Part shown: piece after piece, positions 31,797-40,679 of the stretch
How positions within the stretch are numbered: position 1 is the first letter of the stretch
Layout of the letters: each line of letters begins with the position of its first letter
Origin: JADMIH01 sp035274425
GTDB taxonomy: Bacteria; Chloroflexota; Chloroflexia; QHBQ01; JADMIH01
Direction: 5' to 3'
Assembly (NCBI GenBank): GCA_035274425.1
Contig: DATEOC010000030.1
Location: forward strand, 41,463 to 105,462
DNA length: 64,000 bases
Notes under the pieces: generated by a model
Told to the model about the DNA's origin: nothing
Seen by the model: only the letters and a program-made list of their open reading frames with translations
Databases searched by the model: none
Position numbers and translations under genes: made by a program

Positions 31797-32963
31797 TTAG
31801 AGTGGCCGCTCTATCGTTCCGCCCCCCACAACCTCATCACCTACATAGCATACCGCCGCCTGCCCGGGGGTCACGGCTCGTTGCGGCACGTCAAACTCTA
31901 CGTAGAAGCGCCTTTCCGGTAGGGGAGTGACGGTAGCTGCAACCTCGGTAGCCCGGTAGCGTATCTTCACATTGGCGCGGAACGGCTCTACGGGCACTTC
32001 GCCGGATGTCCAATGGGCGTCGTCTGCGGTGAGGCTATCTGATAGCAGGTCGTCATTCGAGCCAACCACCACCACGTTGTCGGCGGGACGCAACTCAACG
32101 ACGAAGCGTGGGTCAGGCCCAAGTGCGCCCAAACCCTTACGCTGCCCTATCGTGTAGGTCGGCACGCCGCCATGCTGCCCCACCACATTTCCAGCGGTGT
32201 CTACTATCACGCCGGGCTGCACCATGCCGGGCGACACCTTCTCCAGGAAAGTGCGGTAGTTGTTATTCGGGATGAAGCATATCTCCTGGCTGTCTGGCTT
32301 GTCCGCAGTCACGAGGTTGCGCTCGGCAGACATCTCACGCACGCTCGTCTTGGCGTGGTCGCCCAACGGCAATAGCAGCCTGCTTAGCTCGCTCTGCCCC
32401 AGGTGGTACAGCACGTAAGACTGGTCCTTCGTGGGGTCGAGCGCCTTGCGTAGGGAGTACCTGCCCGTCACCTCGTCGTAAGTGATCCGCCCGTAGTGTC
32501 CCGTCGCCAGGTGGTCCGCGTCGAGCTGCGCGGCCCGCCTCAAGAGGGAGTCGAATTTGACGTAGCGGTTGCACATGAGGCACGGATACGGGGTGCGGCC
32601 CTTGCCGTACTCGCTCACGAAGTTGTCGATTACCGTCTTGCGGAAGTCCCCCTCGAAGTCGAGTACATAGAAGGGTATGCCAAGCTCGTAGCAGACTTCG
32701 CGCGCATCTTCCACGTCGTCAGCCGAGCAGCACCCTTTGTTCAGCTTACCGGACGAAGCCGCGCCGGTAGAGCAGCTTTTCGTGCTCTGGGCGTGGAGAT
32801 GGTGCAGGCGCATATGCACGCCAATTACGTCATACCCCTGCTCCATCAGAAGCGCGGCGGTGAGAGAGCTGTCTACGCCACCCGACATGGCGACTACAAC
32901 CCTACCTGAGTGCGGAGTCCGGAGTGCGGAGTGCGGATTATGTGTGTTCACGTTGGTAGTCAT
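31797..32963 (-). CDS. mnmA: tRNA-specific 2-thiouridylase MnmA
   Basis: A 388-residue tRNA-modifying enzyme that installs the 2-thio group on U34 of tRNA-Lys/Glu/Gln. The PP-loop AMSGGVDSSLTAALL, the catalytic-cysteine segment PYPCLMCNRYVKF, the persulphide cysteine in SQEICFIPN and the C-terminal PGQAAVCYVGDEVVGGGTI are all present. An extra CSTGAASSGKLNKGCCSADD segment matches the Chloroflexota/Actinobacteria-type insert. The only in-frame start codons lie before a heptanucleotide tract (32908-32935) that is read as part of the N-terminus (NPHSALRTPHSG), so repeat-number changes would shift the frame. Confidence 0.93.
   Translation of the reverse strand: MTTNVNTHNPHSALRTPHSGRVVVAMSGGVDSSLTAALLMEQGYDVIGVHMRLHHLHAQSTKSCSTGAASSGKLNKGCCSADDVEDAREVCYELGIPFYVLDFEGDFRKTVIDNFVSEYGKGRTPYPCLMCNRYVKFDSLLRRAAQLDADHLATGHYGRITYDEVTGRYSLRKALDPTKDQSYVLYHLGQSELSRLLLPLGDHAKTSVREMSAERNLVTADKPDSQEICFIPNNNYRTFLEKVSPGMVQPGVIVDTAGNVVGQHGGVPTYTIGQRKGLGALGPDPRFVVELRPADNVVVVGSNDDLLSDSLTADDAHWTSGEVPVEPFRANVKIRYRATEVAATVTPLPERRFYVEFDVPQRAVTPGQAAVCYVGDEVVGGGTIERPL
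32908..32935. repeat. Heptanucleotide repeat (GAGTGCG x4) inside mnmA 5' coding end
   Basis: Four units in a 7-base period (GAGTGCG, GAGTCCG, GAGTGCG, GAGTGCG). Because 7 is not a multiple of 3 and no start codon exists downstream before the PP-loop, gain or loss of one unit would put the mnmA start out of frame. Confidence 0.85.
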
Positions 32964-33146
32964 TTCTGTTTCTTCAGTCTCTTATTACCGAGGCTATTGG
33001 CCCAATGCTTGCCTTTTCTCTCCTTAAGTATACCAAAGGTATACATTATTCGATTCTTTGCCTTATGTATATAGCGTTTACGTAACGAAGTGGCGTACAC
33101 TTCAGGTGGGAATGTTCGCACACGTTATTCAAGGAGCGTACCAGAT

Positions 33147-35879
33147 ATGTCCAACCCTCCAACTCCCGTAGCCGCCAGACAAGCTTCCGATACGCTGCCG
33201 GTCTTCGTAGCGGCCCTGCTCGCGGGCTTGCTCACTCTATTTTCAGGGCAACCGGCTCGCGCTGAGGCCCAGGCAAGCTCTTCAAGCATGTCAGGCCTTA
33301 CGGCACCCGGTTGCGAGCCGAACTGGCAGATCGTACAAAGCCCCAACCCGCGCTCAAGCAACAGGCTCAATGCAGTCTCGGCCTTATCCCCCAACGACGT
33401 ATGGGCCGTCGGCTATTATTTCGATTTTGCCCAAACCCCAGACGAGACGCTCACAATGCACTGGGACGGCACGGCATGGGCCCATGTGCCAAGCCCCAAC
33501 CCGGCAGCAGGCAGCTACCTGGAGGACGTGATAGCCCTTGCCCCCGACAACGTGTGGGCGGTGGGCTACACTTACATAGGCTCGGCGAAGACACTCATCG
33601 AGCACTGGGACGGCACGGCGTGGAGCGTCGCGAACAGTCCCAACCAGGGTCCGAGCACAAATGAGCTTATGGCTATTGACGCCATCTCGCCCAACGACAT
33701 CTGGGCTGTTGGCAATACCCCCGGCACCCATAATACCGTCACGCTTCACTGGAATGGCAGCCAGTGGCTCATAGTGCCCAGCCTCCCCAACGATTTCATG
33801 AATTTCTATGTGCTGGAGGATGTGGTTGCTATAGCCTCCGACGACGTATGGGCCGTCGGCTACCAATACCCTGAGAGCGGCGCGCACCGCACCGTCATCA
33901 TACACTGGAACGGCACAAGCTGGAGTCGCGTCAGCAGCCCTAACCCCGGCGCATACGTCAGCAGACTCTTTGGGGCAGTGGCGGTCTCAGCCAACGAAAT
34001 ATATGCGGCGGGCCACTACTCAAATAACGGAGGCTCTACCTACCAGACGCTCATTCTCAAATGGGACGGCGCAACCTGGAGCCACGTACCCACTCCTGAC
34101 GGCTCCGTAAGTGGATACAACATCCTCTATAGCATCACTCGTGGCCCGGATGGCGATCTATGGGCCGTAGGCAAGTACCATGTAGATAACCACCCATCTT
34201 TCCCGGCGAATACGCTGGTCCTGCGCTGGGACGGCAGCACATGGCAGGTGGTGGGCAGCCCCAACGGCTTTAGATTCAACAGCGAGCTATACGGCGTGGA
34301 CAGTGCGCCCTCCGGGGACCTGTGGACCGTCGGGCGCTCATTCAATAGCTACGATACTCCCTGGGATACGCTGATTGAGCGGAGCATGTGTACCGTGGTT
34401 ACGCCGACGGTCACAGGGACCCCTCCCACAGCCACACCACCCCCGCCCAGCGCGACCCCCACCGCTTGCGGTGTAACGAACACCAATTACATCATCACTT
34501 CATCTGCGGGAGCTACCGTCGTGCCCGCGAGCACCGACATCGGCCTGCATTGCGACGACTGCGCCACGACGATCAGCCTCCCCTTCCCCTTCGCGCTATA
34601 CGGGCAGCCCTTCAACAGCGCAACTATAGGCTCCAACGGCACTATAGGCTTCGTCGCCAACAGCAACGCCTGGCTCGTGACGTGCATGCCCAGCCAGGAG
34701 TTCAACTATGCCATCCTCCCTTACTGGCAATCACTGCACCTGAACAACCAGGGAGGAGGCTGCCCCGGCTGCGGCATCTTCACCTCAGTCGAGGGCAACG
34801 CCCCGAACCGCGTTTTCAATATAGAGTGGCGCGCCAGGGACTACTTCTACACCGCGCTGGTGAATGTGGAGGTGCGCCTGTACGAAGGGAACTCGACGTT
34901 TGAGGTGATATACGGCAGCGTTCCAAGCGGCAGCAACCAGCAGGTTACTGTGGGCGTGCAGCAAGACGTCGGCACCCGCTACACTCAATACGTATGCAAC
35001 AACACCACCGGCAGCATCGCCAATGGCACGAAGCTGACCTTCAGCCAGCCTGCCTGCGGCACGGCCACCGCCACTGTTACCTCTATACCAGGTTCTACAG
35101 GCACGCCAGCTCCTCCTACGAGCACGTCCATACCTTCAACTACGACCACCCAGCTCCCATCTACTCAGACACCCTCAGCCTCTACCCACACAGTGACACC
35201 CGTGGCATCGCCGGGCGCATCTAGCACCCCCGCCATCGCGACCGCCACGCCCACCATCTGCCCTGTACAGTTCACCGACGTACCGGAGGGCCACACCTTC
35301 TACGCGCACATACGCTGCCTCGCCTGCCGGGGCATACTTGGCGGCTATGATGATGGGACTTTCAAGCCCGACAACCTGATTACGCGAGGGCAGATAGCCA
35401 AGGTAGTCTCCAACGCCGCAGGGCTGTCGGACGATCCAGGCGGCCAGATGTTCGAGGATGTACCCCTATCCAACACCTTCTTCGTGTGGATCAACAGGCT
35501 CGCATCGAGAGGGCACATGAGCGGCTATCCCTGTGGCAGCGAGGGTGAGCCGTGCGGCGCTGAAAACAGACCCTACTTCCGCCCCTTCGCCGACGCGACG
35601 AGAGCGCAGATAGCGAAGATAGTCTCTAATGCCGCTGGGTACAGCGATACACCCACAGGGCAGATGTTCGAGGACGTTCCCGCAGATCACCCCTTCTACG
35701 TATGGGTGCAGCGTCTCGCATCGAGAGGCCATATGAGCGGCTACCCGTGCGGCAGTGAGGGAGAGCCATGCGGCGCTGAAAACAGACCCTATTTCCGTCC
35801 ATACAACAACGCGACCAGGGGACAGACCTCCAAGATCGTCGCTAATACCTTCTTCCCGGAGTGCACAGCAGGACGATAG
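33147..35879 (+). CDS. SLH-anchored surface protein with DxWAVG propeller repeats
   Basis: About 910 residues. ATG 33147 (AGGAG upstream) starts a signal peptide (VAALLAGLLTLFSGQPARA). Residues ~45-410 hold seven or so repeats of 'NDVWAVGY...LHWDGTxWxxVPSPN', likely a beta-propeller. A proline/threonine linker is followed by a cysteine-containing beta-sandwich (GLHCDDCATTISLPFPFALYG...), a second Thr/Pro/Ser linker, then three SLH domains (FTDVPEGHTFYAHIRCLACRG..., each with the FKPDN/YFRP...TRxQxAKxV pattern). SLH domains bind pyruvylated wall polymers, so the protein is displayed on the surface. The paralogue at 53271 has the same propeller but a lipid anchor instead. Confidence 0.85.
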   Translation: MSNPPTPVAARQASDTLPVFVAALLAGLLTLFSGQPARAEAQASSSSMSGLTAPGCEPNWQIVQSPNPRSSNRLNAVSALSPNDVWAVGYYFDFAQTPDETLTMHWDGTAWAHVPSPNPAAGSYLEDVIALAPDNVWAVGYTYIGSAKTLIEHWDGTAWSVANSPNQGPSTNELMAIDAISPNDIWAVGNTPGTHNTVTLHWNGSQWLIVPSLPNDFMNFYVLEDVVAIASDDVWAVGYQYPESGAHRTVIIHWNGTSWSRVSSPNPGAYVSRLFGAVAVSANEIYAAGHYSNNGGSTYQTLILKWDGATWSHVPTPDGSVSGYNILYSITRGPDGDLWAVGKYHVDNHPSFPANTLVLRWDGSTWQVVGSPNGFRFNSELYGVDSAPSGDLWTVGRSFNSYDTPWDTLIERSMCTVVTPTVTGTPPTATPPPPSATPTACGVTNTNYIITSSAGATVVPASTDIGLHCDDCATTISLPFPFALYGQPFNSATIGSNGTIGFVANSNAWLVTCMPSQEFNYAILPYWQSLHLNNQGGGCPGCGIFTSVEGNAPNRVFNIEWRARDYFYTALVNVEVRLYEGNSTFEVIYGSVPSGSNQQVTVGVQQDVGTRYTQYVCNNTTGSIANGTKLTFSQPACGTATATVTSIPGSTGTPAPPTSTSIPSTTTTQLPSTQTPSASTHTVTPVASPGASSTPAIATATPTICPVQFTDVPEGHTFYAHIRCLACRGILGGYDDGTFKPDNLITRGQIAKVVSNAAGLSDDPGGQMFEDVPLSNTFFVWINRLASRGHMSGYPCGSEGEPCGAENRPYFRPFADATRAQIAKIVSNAAGYSDTPTGQMFEDVPADHPFYVWVQRLASRGHMSGYPCGSEGEPCGAENRPYFRPYNNATRGQTSKIVANTFFPECTAGR

Positions 35880-35938
35880 CAGTAAAACTTGAAACATCGC
35901 GAATTGTCAGCAAGCTTGGTTACCCACCACCAACCTAT

Positions 35939-35997
35939 GAAAAAGGGACAAAAATGAGGTTTCGGCTGCGCCGAAACCTCATTTTTGTCCCTTTTTC
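35939..35997. terminator. Perfect 28-bp palindromic hairpin between convergent genes
   Basis: Arms 35939-35966 and 35970-35997 are exact complements with a 3-base loop (TGC); outer ends are GAAAAAGGG and CCCTTTTTC. It follows the SLH gene stop by 60 bases and lies upstream of the 3' end of the convergent SnoaL-like gene. The symmetric T-runs make it a likely bidirectional terminator. Confidence 0.75.
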
Positions 35998-36127
35998 AAA
36001 CTCTCCTCCCCATTGGGGAGGGGCTGGGGGTGGGGTTTGGGATGCCTTTGTACATGAAACAGGCACGAATATAAAATTCGGGATGTCTCATGTTTCAAGG
36101 GCATTGGTAAGTCGCCACACCTGGCGA

Positions 36128-36556
36128 CTATGCGCCAGGCGCGGGGATTACGCCCAGTTGCTGCATCAGGCCCAGGTTGTCGAAGACACTGTAGTGGCGG
36201 ATAGCTTTGCCATTGCGTATCTCGCCCATGCTCATACCGGACACATCCACACTGCGCCCCGTCGCGGGGATGCCCATAAGCTCGCCCTGGTGGGTGCCGG
36301 TCAAGCGGTCGCGCCAGGCAGCCTTGTCCCCCTCGAGGGTAAAATCGCTGACGGTAAACTTGCAGTCGGGGAAGGCGGTGAAGTACATCTGGAGGAGGCC
36401 CTTGAGTGCCTGGCGATCAAAGGGGATTGGGAGTGGCGTCCCAACCGAATGGTCCTCGTAAGCGGGGTCGAAAAGCTCGTCCAACTTGTCCATATCGCGT
36501 CTATTGAATGCCTCATATATCTCTTGAATGAGGGCTATAGATTGTTCCCTATCCAT
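36128..36556 (-). CDS. SnoaL-like/NTF2-fold polyketide-cyclase-type protein
   Basis: A 142-residue alpha+beta barrel protein of the SnoaL ester-cyclase group: ALIQEIYEAFNRRDMDKLDELFDPAYEDHS, LKGLLQMYFTAFPDCKFTV, TGTHQGELMGIPATGRSVDVSGM and FDNLGLMQQLGVIP. Such stand-alone proteins bind small hydrophobic compounds and are often misnamed cyclases; no polyketide genes are near. ATG 36556 has AAGGAGGAGAACAC upstream. Confidence 0.85.
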   Translation of the reverse strand: MDREQSIALIQEIYEAFNRRDMDKLDELFDPAYEDHSVGTPLPIPFDRQALKGLLQMYFTAFPDCKFTVSDFTLEGDKAAWRDRLTGTHQGELMGIPATGRSVDVSGMSMGEIRNGKAIRHYSVFDNLGLMQQLGVIPAPGA

Positions 36557-36629
36557 TTGTGTTCTCCTCCTTGTTATTTGCCAGCGTGATCGCTGGTGGT
36601 TGTTCGATAGCTCTATCTTGCACCGGAGC

Positions 36630-36686
36630 GCTGCTCATTTTCCAGGCCAAATGCTGCTCACTTTCATGGCTAAAGGTGCTCATTTA
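36630..36686. repeat. 23-base direct repeats resembling an IS21-type transposon end
   Basis: GCTGCTCATTTTCCAGGCC at 36630 and GCTGCTCACTTTCATGGCT at 36653 repeat with a 23-base period, followed by a partial third copy GTGCTCATTTA at 36676. Multiple terminal repeats of this kind mark the ends of IS21-family elements, but no transposase gene is nearby, so this may be a solo end. Confidence 0.4.
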
Positions 36687-36725
36687 GGGAGGAGAGCTTG
36701 AAAAGAGTTGTTAGTGCGTCAGTTA

Positions 36726-38030
36726 TCACTTACTCAAGGCGGCAGCGATAAGCTCGCTGTAGAGCTTCGCGCCTTTTGCTGTAAGGTGGTAGCCATCTTT
36801 AGCGAAGTAATCGGGGTGGTTGGTGCTGACCGCGTGCCAATCGGCCAGCATGGCATTATGGTAGCGTTTCACTCCTGCGGCGATCACCGCGTTATCGGGG
36901 CCTTCCCAAGCGCGGGGCACTTTGATGGTCACGAATATGACTTTGGGCACTTTCGCCAGCGCCTGCATTATCTGGTCGAACTGCTGGGTGGTGAAGGTGC
37001 CGTTGTTGCCGAGGTGGATAACTACGGCGTCGCCCAGGCGGCCTGCGTCACGGCGCGACTTCAATACGCTGATCCCCGATGCGACCTGCCTGCTCACAGT
37101 GGCGTCAATCTCGATACTCTTTACCAGTCGCCGTAGCTCCGTAGCGCCACCGAGCATCACGGAGTCGCCAAGAGCGAAGACCTTGCCAGAAGGTGCCACC
37201 GGCGCGACTGTTGGCCTGGCCGGCGCGACGGTTGCAGTTGGTATAGGCGTCTTGGTGGCCGTTGGGATGATTGGGGTCGGGGGTCGGGGTGTGGATGTGG
37301 GAGTTGAAGTAGAAGTGGGCGTTGGCGTAGGCTCAGGCGGGTAGACTATGCTTTCAGGCGCGCCACTCGCATACCTGGCTTTATATTGGAAGGTGCCAAG
37401 ATGAGACAGGAGCACCTGGTACTGAGGCGCATTCTCAGGGTGCAGCTCAAAGACGGCGCGCTCGAAATACTGTACTGTGTAAGGCTGGCCGTCGAGGTCG
37501 GAGATTTCGGTAAGCTCTTCCGAGATTGGGTATCCTTGCTGGGCGAGGCCGCCGTGCGCGTTCCAGTATTCCAGGAAGAGGCCGCCCAGGTGCATCCCTG
37601 TTTCCGGGAAGAGTACGGCGTCCGCTGCGGTGCTAGATAGCTGCCCAGGCGCGCTGTCAGGGTATTTCTGGTTGTAGCGAAAACGGCCCAGCAGAGAAAG
37701 TAGCACATCGTTAGGAGGCCCGTTCTCAGGGTGCAACTCGATTACCAAGCGCTCGAAGTACTGGATATGATAACTCTTACCGTCCAGGTCGCTCGCTTCC
37801 ATGAACTCGTCTGAGATAGGATAGCCTTGTTGCGCAAGGCCGCCATGCGCGTTCCAATATTCCAGGAACTTACCTCTCACCGTCTTGCCGGTCTCCGGAA
37901 AAGTTCGAGAGTTGGCTTGCGCTGGCGGGGCCGCCTGGGTGCTAAGGGCCGGGGCTATACCCAATACGAGCGTAAATGATAAGAATGTCGTAAGAGTGGA
38001 TAGAAGCTGTTTCATAGGGAGGCCAGTCAA
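36726..38030 (-). CDS. Secreted SGNH-hydrolase-like protein with wall-type repeats
   Basis: A 434-residue exported protein. A signal peptide (FLSFTLVLGIAPALSTQAAPPAQA) is followed by two ~75-residue repeats (FPETGKTVRGKFLEYWNAHGG..., each ending VQYFER..ELHPEN..). A proline/threonine linker leads to a C-terminal SGNH domain: ALGDSVMLG (block I), VVIHLGNNGT (block III) and KDGYHLTAKG (block V). This domain is the type found at the end of OatA-like peptidoglycan O-acetyltransferases. The start is either TTG 38030, overlapping the previous stop (TTGA), or ATG 38015. Likely role: deacetylation or acetyl transfer on envelope polymers, with the repeats anchoring it. Confidence 0.8.
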   Translation of the reverse strand: MTGLPMKQLLSTLTTFLSFTLVLGIAPALSTQAAPPAQANSRTFPETGKTVRGKFLEYWNAHGGLAQQGYPISDEFMEASDLDGKSYHIQYFERLVIELHPENGPPNDVLLSLLGRFRYNQKYPDSAPGQLSSTAADAVLFPETGMHLGGLFLEYWNAHGGLAQQGYPISEELTEISDLDGQPYTVQYFERAVFELHPENAPQYQVLLSHLGTFQYKARYASGAPESIVYPPEPTPTPTSTSTPTSTPRPPTPIIPTATKTPIPTATVAPARPTVAPVAPSGKVFALGDSVMLGGATELRRLVKSIEIDATVSRQVASGISVLKSRRDAGRLGDAVVIHLGNNGTFTTQQFDQIMQALAKVPKVIFVTIKVPRAWEGPDNAVIAAGVKRYHNAMLADWHAVSTNHPDYFAKDGYHLTAKGAKLYSELIAAALSK

Positions 38031-38398
38031 GACTCGACGTGGATGACCTGAAGCTCTTCAGCATCCTGGCCCCGTTTGGACCTGCCCAACAGACCTATCA
38101 TCATCTCCTGTGGCACCTCTCCCTCCTCGAACTCTTCCTGGCCGACGTAGGTGAGGATGTCGGGGTGGTGAGAGGTGACGACCCAGCCGGGAGCGTCCTG
38201 AAGCTCGACAACGTTGAAGTCGCCCGCAGGAGTGCCTGCGACCACCGGCCCCCACTCTTTCAGCAAGGCCGTCGCCTGCGCCACCAGGTCTTGAGAAGGA
38301 GTCGTCAGGATAACGCAGGTGCCATGCTCGAACAGCACCCACGATTTACCCTCGCCCACTATGATCCTGCGCCAGGTGTCAACAAGATAGTCGGCCAT
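38027..38398 (-). CDS. Conserved-looking hypothetical protein
   Basis: About 123 residues from ATG 38398, which has AGGAG seven bases upstream. Soluble, mixed alpha/beta: YLVDTWRRIIVGEGKSWVLFEHGTCVILTTP, APGWVVTSHHPDILTYVG, then an acidic stretch EEFEEGEVPQE and a basic end. I do not recognise the family. The stop overlaps the start of the SGNH protein gene (TTGA), so the two are probably co-translated. Confidence 0.6.
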   Translation of the reverse strand: MADYLVDTWRRIIVGEGKSWVLFEHGTCVILTTPSQDLVAQATALLKEWGPVVAGTPAGDFNVVELQDAPGWVVTSHHPDILTYVGQEEFEEGEVPQEMMIGLLGRSKRGQDAEELQVIHVES

Positions 38399-38524
38399 GC
38401 AATCACTCCTATTAGCTGGAATTGTGTCGCTCCTTCCAAAAGCCTGCCTGAAAACTCCGCCCTGCGACTGATGCACTTTAACAAAATAATCAGCATAGAA
38501 AGCAGCCAACCGCTAGCCTCCGAA

Positions 38525-38576
38525 GGGAGGCTTCGTATGTGTAGCCCGCACATTTATGTGCCGGGCGGGGCCACAT
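38525..38576 (+). repeat. Dispersed two-hairpin repeat element, copy A
   Basis: Contains GCTTCGTATGTGTAGCCCG then CACATTTATGTG and CCGGGCGGGGCCAC. The second hairpin pairs GCCCG-CACAT with ATGTG-CCGGGC. Related copies at 45475-45538 and 54528-54595. Confidence 0.75.
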
Positions 38577-38675
38577 ACACCTATGTTGATTGTTTTGTTA
38601 ATCTGCATAAGTCGCAGGGCGGGCTGAGCATCGAATTTTCAGACAGACGCTAAACTGGAAGAATGGGTAGCAACC

Positions 38676-39407
38676 TTACTCCCACGTTCGCACCCACCAA
38701 TCGAGGTGGGGCATACCGGAGCTGCGGCCCGCTTCCAGAACGGCGTCCATATCGAGCGGTGTCCGGCGCAACTCGATACTGAGCCGCCCATGTTCTACGC
38801 TCAGCACGCCGTACTCTGCCCAGTGTACATGATGGTTAGCCGGTAAGCCAGGGCCTCCGGCAGTTATCCCCGCGAGGCCGATGCTACCTACGTTGACTAG
38901 ATAAGCATCTTCATAGCGTCGGACCATCTGGATATGGGTATGCCCTCCCACCATCACCGAAGCAGCATGATTTGCAAGCATACGCACAAGCTCAGCGATA
39001 GGAGTGGTCGCAGCTATGATGTCATTGAACGAGCTTGGAGAGCCGTGGTAACCTAGCAACGTTCTCCCATCATCGAGGGGCAACTCAAGCAGCATGGGGA
39101 ATGTCCGGATATAGGCGCGGTCTGCCGGTGAGAGTTGCTCGGCACACCAAGCTGCAATCGTATATATAGGCTTGGGGTCCGGGTCCGAGGAGACCGGAGG
39201 TGACAGGAGCCAGTCGTCGGTATTGCCAAGAGCGACCGGGCAGCCCAGTTGGCGCAACCGCTCAATGACCTCACGCGGCTGCGGCCCAAGCGCGCCCACA
39301 TCTCCCAGGCAGATAATCTGGTCGACCGGTTCCTGCGCGATCTCACGCAAGACCGTTTCGAGGGCTACGAGGTTTCCATGAATATCTGAAAGAAGCGCGA
39401 TACGCAT
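38676..39407 (-). CDS. Calcineurin-like metallophosphoesterase
   Basis: A 243-residue YfcE/MJ0936-type phosphodiesterase. Metal-binding motifs: LLSDIHGNLVALE (D-x-H), ICLGDVGALGPQP (GDxxx), ALGNTDDWLL (GNxD in place of GNHD), YHGSPSS and VMVGGHTHIQM (GHTH). Complete and typical in length. It hydrolyses phosphodiesters, in vivo substrate unknown. The gene stands alone, on the strand opposite to the next gene, with the duplicated promoter segment from 39437 between them. Confidence 0.88.
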   Translation of the reverse strand: MRIALLSDIHGNLVALETVLREIAQEPVDQIICLGDVGALGPQPREVIERLRQLGCPVALGNTDDWLLSPPVSSDPDPKPIYTIAAWCAEQLSPADRAYIRTFPMLLELPLDDGRTLLGYHGSPSSFNDIIAATTPIAELVRMLANHAASVMVGGHTHIQMVRRYEDAYLVNVGSIGLAGITAGGPGLPANHHVHWAEYGVLSVEHGRLSIELRRTPLDMDAVLEAGRSSGMPHLDWWVRTWE

Positions 39408-39563
39408 TCGTGTCTCCTGCTATTGCACCGTTTCATTTGGTGTACGCCGTCCAAACTGAACGTAAATCTAGATTTTACAGCTTGTTCTACTACTTAATCC
39501 GATGATATGTTATACATTACACAGATCGTACACTAGAGGCTGATACCTCGGAGGGTTGTTCAT

Positions 39564-40412
39564 ATGCCGGAAATAAGTAAGTTTCTTGGGACTCCCAGCT
39601 GGCAAGGTTTAGGGGCGATTTTTACGCTCGCCGGTATCTTTGTCGCGTTTTACCTTACAACACGGGATATTATTTGGCTCTTTCTTATTTTGTGGGTGGT
39701 TCTTTTTATTGCGGCAATGTTACTATGTATAATGTTAAGAGAGCGGGTAAAGAACAACCAGCCAAGCCGTCTTTATTTCTATTCTGTGTGCATCAGCATA
39801 GGCCTGATTTGCTTTCTTTTGGGTCTTTCTCTCATTGCATTCGGTGATCTCAGGAACACACTAATATCGTCTGCTACATCCACGCCTACAGTCATACCTA
39901 CTGTCACACAGTCTACATCCACGCCCACTTCCACAGCTACACAAGGTGATTTGCTTGAAACATGGGCCTATCGCACTCGGATGTGGGAAAGTCCTGCTTT
40001 AATATATCCAGATGTTGAGATCTCAGTTGAGAGCGAGCCTGATACTCATCCTAGCTATGTATTCGCGTACCAGTTTCAAAGTACAACTAATGCAAGGTAT
40101 GCTGGCTTCAAATTTGAGCTTTATCGAACCCCCGACCTCAGCGCATACAACTCTGTTCAGATAAAGTTCAGGTATAGCGATGATAGAACTAACTGTGATT
40201 TTGGCCTAGCCGACAATGAAGGTCACTACGCTAAAAAGTCGCTTGGCAAGGTCGGAACAGACTATTGGACTACATCTACGTTCCCACTCGATATCATATT
40301 TTCAGGCGTAAATCGCCGTGCCCTCACGGAAGTCTACGTTTCCACCGACAAGTTCGGTGACGGTTTGGTTCACAAATGTATCATAAATGAGATAAGGTTT
40401 TTCAAGCCATGA
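39564..40412 (+). CDS. Membrane-anchored hypothetical protein, duplicate copy 1
   Basis: A 282-residue protein. Three hydrophobic helices (about residues 15-35, 37-60, 72-95) are followed by a Thr/Pro linker (TSTPTSTATQ) and an extracytoplasmic beta-rich domain of ~150 residues (GDLLETWAYRTRMWESPALIYPDVEI...DLSAYNSVQIKFRYSDDRTNCDFGLAD). This domain looks like a jelly-roll/carbohydrate-binding type of fold, but I cannot name it. The gene at 41833 encodes a clear paralogue (roughly two thirds identical by eye), and the 5' flank is duplicated with it. The coding region is richer in A+T than its neighbours. Confidence 0.7.
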   Translation: MPEISKFLGTPSWQGLGAIFTLAGIFVAFYLTTRDIIWLFLILWVVLFIAAMLLCIMLRERVKNNQPSRLYFYSVCISIGLICFLLGLSLIAFGDLRNTLISSATSTPTVIPTVTQSTSTPTSTATQGDLLETWAYRTRMWESPALIYPDVEISVESEPDTHPSYVFAYQFQSTTNARYAGFKFELYRTPDLSAYNSVQIKFRYSDDRTNCDFGLADNEGHYAKKSLGKVGTDYWTTSTFPLDIIFSGVNRRALTEVYVSTDKFGDGLVHKCIINEIRFFKP

Positions 40413-40451
40413 GCGAGTTTGACCTCCCTAATGCTCTATTGCCCAAATATA

Positions 40452-40500
40452 GCCTTGATCTGCCTTTCGTGCAGCCTCAGCACATGCTCCACAAACATCT
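40452..40500 (-). pseudogene. Degraded copy of type IIG R-M C-terminal fragment
   Basis: Bases 40452-40469 (GCCTTGATCTGCCTTTCG) are identical to the segment in the R-M remnant at 42694-43053, and 40470-40500 continue with a close match to the part of that remnant 46 bases further on. So this is a deleted copy, lying at the same place relative to duplicate gene 1 as the larger remnant does to gene 2. Confidence 0.6.
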
Positions 40501-40679
40501 TGTAAAGTGATAAGGTTAATAATACAATGTTTTCTACTGGCATGGCCTTAACAACTGCTTACGCAGAGTCGCGTTAGTTCCGTCTCTATATATCTTTGTG
40601 CGCTGTGGTTACCTCGCCATACCTCCAGCACAGCCAGAAAACCACGCTGTACAATCATGCGAGAAGGGAAGGAAAAGCC

